Program-made: the position numbers and the translations under genes | NCBI GenBank assembly: GCA_946187365.1 | Contig: CAMHRD010000036.1 | Location: forward strand, 1-8,421 | Direction of reading: 5' to 3' | Source: an uncultured Bacteroidales bacterium | GTDB lineage: Bacteria; Bacteroidota; Bacteroidia; Bacteroidales; UBA932 | DNA length: 8,421 nt | Notes under the pieces: generated by a model | What the model was told of the DNA's origin: nothing | What the model saw: the letters and a program-made list of their open reading frames with translations, nothing else | Databases searched by the model: none | Shown: piece after piece, positions 1-6,213 of the stretch | Position numbering within the stretch: position 1 is the stretch's first letter | Layout of the letters: each line of letters begins with the position of its first letter

Positions 1-1014
1 CTTCAGAAGCTCTACGGTTAGGTTTTTCATCTGCGATGCGTTATCCAGTCCAACCACGCCTCCGCCGCCGTCAAAATCTGTCCCCAGCCCAACATAGCGG
101 GCCCCCACTATATTCTTTATATGGTCTATGTGGTTTGCCAGAATCTTTACCCCCACCTTGTGAGAAGGAAGGTCATCTGAGAGGAAGAAACGGCCGGTTC
201 CCACCTGAATAACGCCGTCTACTGCCGCAATAGCGCGGATTTCATCATCCGTGAGGTCTCTTGTCTGGGATGGTTTAAGTGCCTTGCAGGCGGAGTGGGA
301 GGCAATCACAGGAGCCTTCACCACTTTAAGCACATCCATCAGAGACTCCGTGGAGACGTGAGAAACATCCACCATTATTCCAATCTGCTGCATACGCTCC
401 ACCACCTGACGTCCGAACGGAGAGAGGCCGTGCCAGTATGCCTTGCCCGGATAACGGCTGCCGTCACAAATCTGGTTTGGCGTATTGTGAGATAGAGTAA
501 TGTAGCGTACACCTATCTTCTGAAACTCGTCCAAATCTGAAAGAGTCCTTACCGGGTAACCGTTCTCAATGCAGAGTACCACAATCCTCTTCCCCTCCTT
601 TTTAATACGGCGAACATCCGCCACGCTGTATGCAATCTCTGCAACATCTGAATTGTTCTTGTTAACATAATCCTTCCAGGCCAGCAGTTCATCTTTGCAC
701 CAGTTGTAAGCAGAGTCAAGTGACTGCTGATTCTGCCAAGGTCCCTGATCCAGAAAGACGGCAAAGAAGGCACCGTCCAATCCGCCCTTCTCCATAAGAG
801 AGAAACTTACCTGACCCTTAGCCACCGTAAAGTGACCGTCCGGATGCAAAGTATAGGATGGCGTATCTACGTGTGTATCAAAGGATATCACAACCTTGTG
901 AATACTGTCTGCAAGAGCCATATACTGCTCGTCCGTAAGATTGCGTGCGTTCTGAGCAAACCCAACAGATGCACAAAAAAGAATAACCAACAGAGAAAGA
1001 AAACCTTTTTTCAT
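1..1014 (-). CDS. Secreted zinc dipeptidase, peptidase family M19 (C-terminus cut by window edge)
   Basis: Reads open from an ATG at 1014 to the left edge, giving 338 residues without a stop, so the C-terminus is missing. Residues 1-20 form a signal peptide (MKKG, hydrophobic core, then VGFA before Q21), placing the enzyme in the periplasm; Cys14 is preceded by Phe, so it is not a lipobox. All renal-dipeptidase-type metal and catalytic positions are visible: H48 and D50 in DTHVDTP, bridging E150 in CIENGYP, H176 in TLSHNT, H219 in DVSH, H240 in ASHSAC, R252 in TRDLTDD and D313 in GTDFDG. Spacing between them fits the family (H219 to H240 is 21 residues, as H198-H219 in the human enzyme). M19 enzymes hydrolyse dipeptides at a binuclear zinc centre; the exact substrate cannot be read. 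It follows the ESS symporter by 20 bases on the same strand, suggesting one operon that cleaves dipeptides and takes up the freed amino acid. Confidence 0.92.
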   Translation of the reverse strand, partial: MKKGFLSLLVILFCASVGFAQNARNLTDEQYMALADSIHKVVISFDTHVDTPSYTLHPDGHFTVAKGQVSFSLMEKGGLDGAFFAVFLDQGPWQNQQSLDSAYNWCKDELLAWKDYVNKNNSDVAEIAYSVADVRRIKKEGKRIVVLCIENGYPVRTLSDLDEFQKIGVRYITLSHNTPNQICDGSRYPGKAYWHGLSPFGRQVVERMQQIGIMVDVSHVSTESLMDVLKVVKAPVIASHSACKALKPSQTRDLTDDEIRAIAAVDGVIQVGTGRFFLSDDLPSHKVGVKILANHIDHIKNIVGARYVGLGTDFDGGGGVVGLDNASQMKNLTVELLK

Positions 1015-1034
1015 CTTTATAACTATCTGATATT

Positions 1035-2417
1035 TTATTTGTTCCACCACTTCATAGCACGGGCTAGTAGGATGAGCACAACGCTCAGCGCCAGACAGAT
1101 CCACATAAGCAGACCGCCCCACCCCGCTGTGAATGAGATTGGTACAAGCGTAATCAAAATTATCTCCACAGGCGCAATAGGCAGATATGCCAGCGCATAA
1201 TCATCCATAGTCTTGCTCTTCATCTCCGGATCCACAATTCTCTCCAACGCAATACCCATTGCCATAGTGCCTGTCCACCAGCCCCATGCAAAGATAGACC
1301 TCTCAAACCAGTAGTTGTTTGAAAGCTTCTTTCCAAAGTAGAAGGTAATTGCAAATACAACTAGAACTCCTACAAGAATCAGAACCAGCAGAGGCAGCCA
1401 GTACTTAACCACCACACCTATCTTGATTGATGCAACTCCGCATGTAACAAGCAGATCCGTAAAGAAACTACCCTCTCTCTGAATTGTTTTTGCACAGACA
1501 TAATCAGATACTTTTCCAACGTCAAAGAGTTTCTTTATGATAAGACCCGCAATGAAAGCGCAGGAGAATACCGGAAGTTCCAACCCGTTATAAGGAGCAG
1601 AAAGTCCGGAGCACCAGTTCTTTACAGCCACACTCATAATGTAGCCCAGTATTGCAACAAAGAAGACAATTGCAAAGTGGAAGGTAAGGTGTTCAATAGA
1701 TATTGAAGAGGTAGTACACTCAGCAAGCGTCCCTCTCTTTTCCTTAGGAAGCAGACCGGTCCTCAGCTCGTGAGGAAGATCTTTAAAGTCTGCAATGAAC
1801 TGAGTCTGATGATGTTTGGCACCCCACTTTATAATCACCAATCCCACCACAATTGCCATCACAACACCCACCGTAGCGGTAGTCATACCCAGTGTCATTG
1901 CATCTTCCCACTTCATTGCTCCCTCCACATGCTCGAATGCTGTTCCAATAGCAGCCGCCGTTCCGTGACCGCCATAGAATCCGGTAGGGAGCATTGCACC
2001 GAACGCGCTGTTAAGGCTTGGCCAGATGCTCTTAAAGAGATAGATACCAAGCAATCCCATAACGCCCCACTGCAGAAGCATACCCAACTGAGCGTAAACC
2101 CACATAGGGCCCACTCTCTTAACCACCTCTTTCACAGAGGATTTCTGAGATGAGAACGGCAGGGTTGAGAATACCAGAGCAATCAGCACCGCTGCGTATG
2201 AAGAGAGGTTTGAGGAGAAGGGTAGCCAGCCCAAACCGTTGGGTCCTAGAGCCAAACCCATAAGTCCGGCCAGCAGGCTCGGCGGAATAAAGAGTTTCTG
2301 AATGAGCGAAACTTTAACCCTAATCAGTTTGCCCAAGAGCATCAGCCCAAAGAGCATTCCAAAATCCACCAGGAAGACCCATGGAGTAAAACCCTGAAAA
2401 TGAAAGAAGTTATCCAT
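1035..2417 (-). CDS. Sodium/glutamate symporter, ESS (GltS) family
   Basis: A 460-residue inner-membrane protein with about ten or more hydrophobic segments, close to the length of larger members of the glutamate:Na+ symporter family. The first half carries the hallmark GFYGGHGTAAAIG at residues 147-158, matching the glycine-rich pore-loop motif of GltS. A glycine-rich counterpart (GWWTGTMAMGIAL, 379-391) lies in the second half, as expected for the inverted repeat of this fold. A hydrophilic stretch at about 200-240 is probably the cytoplasmic loop joining the halves. GltS imports glutamate with sodium; the true substrate here is inferred only from family. I chose the ATG at 2417 (MDNFFHF). 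The reading frame stays open upstream to 2606, but that part runs into the divergent DUF4294 gene, is not hydrophobic and would lie upstream of the candidate promoter at 2435-2442. It is the first gene of a likely two-gene unit with the M19 dipeptidase. Confidence 0.9.
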   Translation of the reverse strand: MDNFFHFQGFTPWVFLVDFGMLFGLMLLGKLIRVKVSLIQKLFIPPSLLAGLMGLALGPNGLGWLPFSSNLSSYAAVLIALVFSTLPFSSQKSSVKEVVKRVGPMWVYAQLGMLLQWGVMGLLGIYLFKSIWPSLNSAFGAMLPTGFYGGHGTAAAIGTAFEHVEGAMKWEDAMTLGMTTATVGVVMAIVVGLVIIKWGAKHHQTQFIADFKDLPHELRTGLLPKEKRGTLAECTTSSISIEHLTFHFAIVFFVAILGYIMSVAVKNWCSGLSAPYNGLELPVFSCAFIAGLIIKKLFDVGKVSDYVCAKTIQREGSFFTDLLVTCGVASIKIGVVVKYWLPLLVLILVGVLVVFAITFYFGKKLSNNYWFERSIFAWGWWTGTMAMGIALERIVDPEMKSKTMDDYALAYLPIAPVEIILITLVPISFTAGWGGLLMWICLALSVVLILLARAMKWWNK

Positions 2418-2434
2418 TATTTTTTTCTTTACTA

Positions 2435-2442
2435 CAAATATA
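2435..2442 (-). promoter_or_regulatory. Candidate Bacteroidota -7 element for the symporter/dipeptidase unit
   Basis: On the minus strand this reads TATATTTG, a full match to the Bacteroidota TAnnTTTG element. A start site about 4-6 bases downstream would leave a very A-rich leader of some 12-14 bases before the ATG at 2417. No convincing TTTG -33 box is seen at the usual distance, so the call rests on the -7 element and its position. Confidence 0.45.
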
Positions 2443-2478
2443 ACAATTTTTGACTCGCCTTTTGCCCGCTTTTTGCTG

Positions 2479-2486
2479 TAACTTTG
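2479..2486 (+). promoter_or_regulatory. Candidate Bacteroidota -7 element for the DUF4294 gene
   Basis: Reads TAACTTTG, a full TAnnTTTG match, ending only four bases before the GTG start at 2491. The predicted transcription start therefore falls on or beside the start codon. TTTG copies at 2449-2452 and 2461-2464 sit at gaps of 26 and 14 bases, neither the ideal spacing of about 19-21, so the -33 box is weak. Confidence 0.4.
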
Positions 2487-2490
2487 AGTT

Positions 2491-3309
2491 GTGAAACTTT
2501 TCTCGCGATACATTTCCGTCACATCAGCGGCACTGCTTTTTGCCGCATCCGCTCTTTTTGCCCAGAGCGGAGGAAAAACTTTTGCCCAAAGCAACGGAAG
2601 GGACACTATTCAAGTTTCTAAGAGTGAGAAGGATAGGATTCTGGAAGACAAGGAGGCTATTGAAAAGAGAATCAAACAGAGAGAGGCTTTTCAAAGAAAG
2701 TTGGACAGAGAGAAGGCGCACGTGATGGGCAAAGCGGAGTGGACCGTAATGCGCTACCAGGTCATAAACGGAGACACCGTCTTTGTGGCCGAACTTCCGC
2801 CAATCTTTAAGTTTGATCAGATTAAGAGAACCCGCCGTCAGTCAAAGGATTGGAGACGTTACCGCCGCCTTGTATATAACTTTAAAGTAGTCTATCCTTA
2901 TGCACTGCAGGCCAGAGAAATAATCCGAGAGGCAGACAGCGTCCTAGCAACTAATGACTTCTCAGAACGAGAAAGAGAACAATATCTCAACAATTATCAA
3001 AAAAAGCTATTCAAGCAGTTTGAAAAACCGCTCCGCAATATGACCATCTCTCAGGGCCGTCTTCTTATGAAACTGGTAGACAGGGAGATGGGAAGGCCGT
3101 CATTCTACATAATAAGGGAGTACCGTGGCCGTCTTTCCGCCGGCTTCTGGCAAACCATTGCAAGAATCTTTGGTAACGACCTCAAGAAACCATACGATAA
3201 ATTCGGGGAGGACCGCCCCGTAGAGGACCTTGTAGTGCTCTATCAATCCGGCGGGTTCGACGCTTTCTACTTTTCTCTATTTCCAACTAATAAAACTATC
3301 AAAGAGTGA
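2491..3309 (+). CDS. Exported DUF4294 family protein, function unknown
   Basis: A 272-residue protein starting at GTG 2491. That start is chosen because an in-frame stop lies just upstream (2485-2487), MKLFSRY plus the following hydrophobic stretch makes a good signal peptide (cleavage near ALFA, residue 24), and the next Met is residue 79. Residues about 42-76 are highly charged (many K, R, E) and may form a coiled coil or long helix. The conserved DUF4294 block runs from about residue 92 (NGDTVFVAELPPI) through the basic RRYRRLVYNFKVVYPYA (122-138) to MKLVDREMG (193-201) and GFWQTIARIFGNDLK (218-232). This is a Bacteroidota family with no established biochemical role; no catalytic motif is apparent. 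An eight-residue repeat, FAQSGGKT then FAQSNGRD, spans the cleavage region. The gene stands alone on its strand, divergent from the symporter, and its last 11 bases overlap lpxH tail to tail. Confidence 0.83.
   Translation: MKLFSRYISVTSAALLFAASALFAQSGGKTFAQSNGRDTIQVSKSEKDRILEDKEAIEKRIKQREAFQRKLDREKAHVMGKAEWTVMRYQVINGDTVFVAELPPIFKFDQIKRTRRQSKDWRRYRRLVYNFKVVYPYALQAREIIREADSVLATNDFSEREREQYLNNYQKKLFKQFEKPLRNMTISQGRLLMKLVDREMGRPSFYIIREYRGRLSAGFWQTIARIFGNDLKKPYDKFGEDRPVEDLVVLYQSGGFDAFYFSLFPTNKTIKE
2557..2604 (+). repeat. Imperfect 24-base tandem duplication inside the DUF4294 gene
   Basis: Two adjacent 24-base units (2557-2580 and 2581-2604) agree at about 15 of 24 positions, including an identical first eight bases, TTTGCCCA. 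They encode FAQSGGKT and FAQSNGRD at residues 23-38, right at the predicted signal peptidase site, so the Phe-Ala-Gln cleavage context is present twice. It looks like an old in-frame duplication; convergence in a low-complexity linker is also possible. Confidence 0.4.
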
Positions 3310-4069
3310 TGCGTTTCAACGTGACGCCGTCAAAGAGAAGGTAGTCTGGATTGTGGATCCAGTCACCCAGGATGGAGAGGTCCCCGCCGGCCGGAATAGC
3401 CTGAGTGAAAGGCGTATGGAAGTGCCCAAAGATGAAGTGTTCTACCGGCTTTTCACCCTTTGCAGCAAGTTGTTTTTGGAACTCCTCTGCCCAACCGAGA
3501 GAGTCTCTCTTTATGTTCTGAGTATCCCTCTCCATCTCTGCTGCATCCTTCTTTTCAAAACGGGTAAGGCGGTTGTGCTTACTCCAGGAGTGACCCAGCT
3601 TAAAGAACCAGCGAGGAGGAATAATTCCGCCCCAGAACACCTGGTTGAAACGGCACTTGAAGAACCACTGCAAAACTCTATAGGTAAACGGATTATGCCA
3701 GAGGCCATCTCCGTGGCCAAGGCAGAATCTCTTGCCCTCTATCTCCACAACCAGCGGCTGCTTTTCCATTATTACGCCAATCTCATTTTGCAGATGGCGG
3801 TATGTCCAGATATCGTGATTTCCGTTAAAGAAATGAACCTTCACGCCGCGGTCTATGAGTGAGGCAATTGCACCCAGCGTTCTTGCAAATCCTGCAGGGT
3901 AGAGATCTTTGTATTCAAACCAGAAATCAAAGATATCTCCAAGCAGATAGACCTCTTTAGTATCCTCAGGCAGAGACTCTAAGAAGGAGGCAAACTTTTT
4001 CTCCCTCTCTTTGGGATCCTTGTAATCAAGCCCAAGATGCGAGTCTGCTATGAAGTAGTAGAGGGCCAC
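3299..4069 (-). CDS. lpxH: UDP-2,3-diacylglucosamine diphosphatase LpxH
   Basis: LpxH is a peripheral inner-membrane enzyme of lipid A synthesis that hydrolyses UDP-2,3-diacylglucosamine to lipid X and UMP. The 256-residue product has every metallophosphoesterase motif in order: D9 and H11 (IADSHLG), D45 (GDIFDFW), N84 and H85 (GNHD), H119 (GHGD) and H216/H218 (GHFHTP), which together bind the two metal ions. The hydrophobic, aromatic and basic stretch at about 128-170 (including WFFKCRF and GGIIPPRWFF) matches the lid and membrane-association region of LpxH and argues against another calcineurin-like phosphatase. Translation starts at GTG 4069, which overlaps the uppP stop by one base (TAGTG), indicating translational coupling. 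The gene is last in the ftsX-DUF3098-uppP-lpxH operon, and its 3' end overlaps the DUF4294 gene by 11 bases. Confidence 0.94.
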   Translation of the reverse strand: MALYYFIADSHLGLDYKDPKEREKKFASFLESLPEDTKEVYLLGDIFDFWFEYKDLYPAGFARTLGAIASLIDRGVKVHFFNGNHDIWTYRHLQNEIGVIMEKQPLVVEIEGKRFCLGHGDGLWHNPFTYRVLQWFFKCRFNQVFWGGIIPPRWFFKLGHSWSKHNRLTRFEKKDAAEMERDTQNIKRDSLGWAEEFQKQLAAKGEKPVEHFIFGHFHTPFTQAIPAGGDLSILGDWIHNPDYLLFDGVTLKRITL

Positions 4070-5004
4070 TATTTAAGAACGTAAGGAAGTACTATACAGA
4101 GAACTCCAACTATGAAGCAGTAAACTGCAAAGCTGTACAAGTTGAACTTCTTAAGCAGTTTAACCATCATTGAGCAGGCAAACATTCCTGAGATGAATGC
4201 CGCAAAGAATCCGCAAACTACTGGAAGTGAGAAGACAAAAGTACCTGCACCCGCTTTGATTCCCTTAATGATTTCCAAAAAGGCCTCGCCCAAAATTGGA
4301 ACAATCACCATAAGGAATGCAAACTGTGCAATGGAGGTCTTCTTAACCTTTGCCATAAGACCGGTTGCTATTGTGGCACCTGAACGGGAAAGACCAGGCA
4401 GCACTGCAAAGCTCTGAGCTATACCAACTATGAAAGACTGCCAGTAGTTGATGCCGTTCTGCATTGAGAAAATCTTACGCTTCTCAGATGCGGTCATATC
4501 ATCGCTAACCGTCATCCTGTCAGCAATTTTCTGAGCTCTGGCCTCGGCATCGCTTCCGTGCTTGAGGTCTCTTACTGCAGAGATAATCTCGCTCACCAAA
4601 AGGAGAACTGCGGTAACTATGAGCATGATTCCAACAACCAGCAGACCGTTTCCGGTGTGGCGTGCAACTCTCTCAGTATCAAAGATTCTCTCAACCCAGT
4701 CTTTAAAGAAGAGACCCACAATGAGAATAGGAATCATGGAGATTATAATCTTCAGAACATAATCCTTCTCCTTGTTAAATCCCTTGGTAAAGACACCTTT
4801 AGTAAGGTTGGAGATTGGCTTGAAGAAGACAACCAACGTACTCAAAACGGTAGCAACGTGAACAGCCACATCAAATGTAAGGTTCTCGCTTCCGCCAATT
4901 CCAAAAAGTTCCTGCATAATGGTAAGGTGGCCGCTGCTGCTTATAGGCAGAAACTCCGCCAGACCCTGAACAAGACCTAAGATCAATCCCTGTAACCAAC
5001 TCAT
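4069..5004 (-). CDS. uppP: Undecaprenyl-diphosphatase UppP (BacA family)
   Basis: UppP removes a phosphate from undecaprenyl diphosphate, recycling the lipid carrier used for peptidoglycan and surface glycans, and its activity affects bacitracin resistance. The first signature, QGLAEFLPISSSGHL (residues 13-27), holds Q13, E17, the serine cluster S22-S24 and H26; Q13 stands where E. coli has Glu17, a common E/Q exchange. The second signature is PGLSRSGAT at 203-211 with R207. H49 lies in FDVAVHVAT. About eight hydrophobic segments fit the polytopic membrane fold. At 311 residues it is longer than the usual 265-275. The extra length lies in a hydrophilic, charged loop at about 144-185 between two membrane segments. 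The ATG at 5004 lies six bases after the DUF3098 stop, and the TAG stop shares a base with the lpxH GTG. Confidence 0.95.
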   Translation of the reverse strand: MSWLQGLILGLVQGLAEFLPISSSGHLTIMQELFGIGGSENLTFDVAVHVATVLSTLVVFFKPISNLTKGVFTKGFNKEKDYVLKIIISMIPILIVGLFFKDWVERIFDTERVARHTGNGLLVVGIMLIVTAVLLLVSEIISAVRDLKHGSDAEARAQKIADRMTVSDDMTASEKRKIFSMQNGINYWQSFIVGIAQSFAVLPGLSRSGATIATGLMAKVKKTSIAQFAFLMVIVPILGEAFLEIIKGIKAGAGTFVFSLPVVCGFFAAFISGMFACSMMVKLLKKFNLYSFAVYCFIVGVLCIVLPYVLK

Positions 5005-5010
5005 ATTTAA

Positions 5011-5256
5011 TTATTTTTCTTTCTCTTTTGTTTTGCACCTCATTATAGCAACCGTAACGGCCACTACCCCAATTATTATCACGATAGGAGCCAGTACCAA
5101 CCTGCGGAAACTGAATATCTCCGGTGAAAACCGGCTTGGCTCAGAACTGCCGCCTCCTACCATTAGGATATAGCCAAGAACCATAACGGCAAAGCCCGCT
5201 ATTATCCATCCCACGTTCCTCTTAGGGAGTGCAAAATTATTTTTGTTGTCAGACAT
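5011..5256 (-). CDS. DUF3098 family small membrane protein
   Basis: An 81-residue protein with two membrane segments (about 14-34 and 55-73), a central loop and a lysine/glutamate-rich tail (KTKEKEK). Family features are visible: NVGWIIAGFAVMVLGYILM, the glycine run MVGGGSSEP at 32-40, and FSPEIFSFRRLVLAP at 43-57. DUF3098 proteins are usually found between ftsX and uppP in Bacteroidota, which is the placement here; their molecular role is not established, though the context suggests the cell envelope or division. The ATG at 5256 is chosen because it begins two bases after the ftsX stop and gives MSDNKNNF. A longer in-frame start at 5328 would overlap the ftsX end by 70 bases and add a stretch unlike the family. 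Confidence 0.87.
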   Translation of the reverse strand: MSDNKNNFALPKRNVGWIIAGFAVMVLGYILMVGGGSSEPSRFSPEIFSFRRLVLAPIVIIIGVVAVTVAIMRCKTKEKEK

Positions 5257-5258
5257 AC

Positions 5259-6137
5259 TTAATAATATAGCTTGTTGTAAGAGAGTTGTGTCATCTCTTT
5301 TACGACCGCAAATGTACAAATAAAACAAATCAAGATACCAAGAAGCAGTACACCCGCCCCCACATAGCAGAGAGTTTCAGTGCCGGAAAGAGCAGATGCC
5401 TGAGGGAACTGCCGCACAATAAAGTGGACAACAAAGGCCAATGCGGCTATCGCGATGAGCGCACTTATTGCCCCCTGTATCAGAGCGTTGTAAAGGAACG
5501 GCCTCTGGATGAAGCCGGGAGTTGCGCCTACCAGTTGCATGGTGCGGATGGAGAAGCGGTGAGAGAAAACGTTCAGCCGCACGGTGTTGTTTATAAGCAC
5601 TACGGAGATGAAGGCAAGCAGCGCCACAAAAACAATAAAGGCCAGTCCCGCCAGACGGAGGTTCTTGTTAATGGTCTTGATTATTCCTTCCTGATAATCT
5701 ACATCCTCCACCATTGGGTCTTCCAGCAGAATCCCCTTCAGGTGAGATATACTATCGGGATGAAAATAAGCCTCTTTCAGCTGGAGGTCAATAGAGGCCG
5801 GAATTGGGTTGGATTCAAATAGATCCAGAAACTCTTTGCCCAGAAAATCCTTCATCTCCTCAGTTCCCCGCTCCTGAGAGATAAGCTCCGCAGCGGCCAC
5901 CTGAGGCATGGCTCCAATGTTCAGCGCCAACTGTTCCGCCTGTGCATCACCCACGTTCTCGTTAAGGATTACAGATATCTTCACGTTCTCCTTAAAGTAG
6001 GCGGAGACACGGCTTACCCCAACGGCCATCAAAGCAAAGAGCCCCACCAGAAAAAGCACCAGAGAGATACTTATTACAGATGAGACGTAAGAGCGCATAA
6101 AACGCCGTCTGAGACTCCTTTTTTCCTTCCTGTCCAT
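5259..6137 (-). CDS. ftsX: Cell division protein FtsX (ABC-transporter-type permease subunit)
   Basis: FtsX is an inner-membrane protein that works with the ATPase FtsE at the division site to activate peptidoglycan hydrolases. The 292-residue product has a basic cytoplasmic N-terminus (RKEKRSLRRRFMRS), TM1 at about 21-42, a large periplasmic domain at 43-160 (beginning KENVKISVILNENV), TM2 at 162-184, TM3 at 214-240 and TM4 at 256-278. The cytoplasmic loop after TM2 contains the family-typical FSIRTMQLVGATPGFIQRPF (196-214, F191 nearby), the likely FtsE contact. The ATG at 6137 is preferred; an in-frame TTG nine bases upstream (6146) is possible but less likely. It opens the operon with the DUF3098 gene, uppP and lpxH. 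No ftsE is present in the window, so FtsE must be encoded elsewhere, which is usual in Bacteroidota. Confidence 0.94.
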   Translation of the reverse strand: MDRKEKRSLRRRFMRSYVSSVISISLVLFLVGLFALMAVGVSRVSAYFKENVKISVILNENVGDAQAEQLALNIGAMPQVAAAELISQERGTEEMKDFLGKEFLDLFESNPIPASIDLQLKEAYFHPDSISHLKGILLEDPMVEDVDYQEGIIKTINKNLRLAGLAFIVFVALLAFISVVLINNTVRLNVFSHRFSIRTMQLVGATPGFIQRPFLYNALIQGAISALIAIAALAFVVHFIVRQFPQASALSGTETLCYVGAGVLLLGILICFICTFAVVKEMTQLSYNKLYY

Positions 6138-6150
6138 ATAATCCAACCGC

Positions 6151-6158
6151 CAAAGATA
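6151..6158 (-). promoter_or_regulatory. Candidate -7 element for the ftsX-DUF3098-uppP-lpxH operon
   Basis: Reads TATCTTTG on the minus strand, a full TAnnTTTG match. The predicted start of transcription lies near 6145-6147, giving a leader of about 8-10 bases before the ATG at 6137. No good -33 TTTG is seen; the upstream sequence is simply AT-rich. Confidence 0.45.
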
Positions 6159-6188
6159 TAAAATCAGAGGAAATATTAAAATTTTTAC

Positions 6189-6196
6189 TATCTTTG
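6189..6196 (+). promoter_or_regulatory. Candidate -7 element for the GT5-like/DUF4270 pair
   Basis: Reads TATCTTTG, identical to the minus-strand element at 6151-6158 and pointing the other way, with 30 bases between the two. Transcription would begin near 6200-6202, about 12 bases before the ATG at 6214. A -33 TTTG box is not recognisable. Confidence 0.45.
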
Positions 6197-6213
6197 CCTA
6201 AACTATTTTACGG

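Noticed and set aside
832..1200. 122-residue plus-strand frame spanning the dipeptidase start and symporter end
   Set aside because: It covers the ends of two confidently called minus-strand genes and has no domain or promoter of its own.
2418..2606. Upstream extension of the symporter reading frame by 63 residues
   Set aside because: It overlaps the 5' end of the DUF4294 gene in antisense, lies upstream of the candidate promoter, and has no membrane or family character; the MDNFFHF start fits the family better.
3353..3862. 169-residue open frame opposite lpxH
   Set aside because: It is antisense to a gene with every catalytic motif intact and has no recognisable domain or start context.
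4558..4980. 140-residue open frame opposite uppP, and the overlapping 66-residue frame
   Set aside because: Both are shadows of uppP; their composition reflects reversed membrane-protein codons rather than a real protein.
5309..5316. TACATTTG on the minus strand as an internal promoter before the DUF3098 gene
   Set aside because: It matches TAnnTTTG but lies in ftsX coding sequence, has no well-spaced -33 box, and an eight-base pattern with two free positions is expected by chance.
5257..5328. Longer start for the DUF3098 gene (24 extra residues)
   Set aside because: The added sequence is the antiparallel-free, same-strand overlap with the end of ftsX in another frame and does not resemble the family; the start at 5256 gives normal operon spacing.
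5286..5822. 178-residue open frame opposite ftsX
   Set aside because: It is antisense to a well-supported ftsX and shows no family features.
6151..6196. The inverted repeat as a transcription terminator
   Set aside because: The 30-base AT-rich loop and eight-base arms are too weak for an intrinsic terminator, no gene ends there, and both arms are better read as outward-facing promoter elements.
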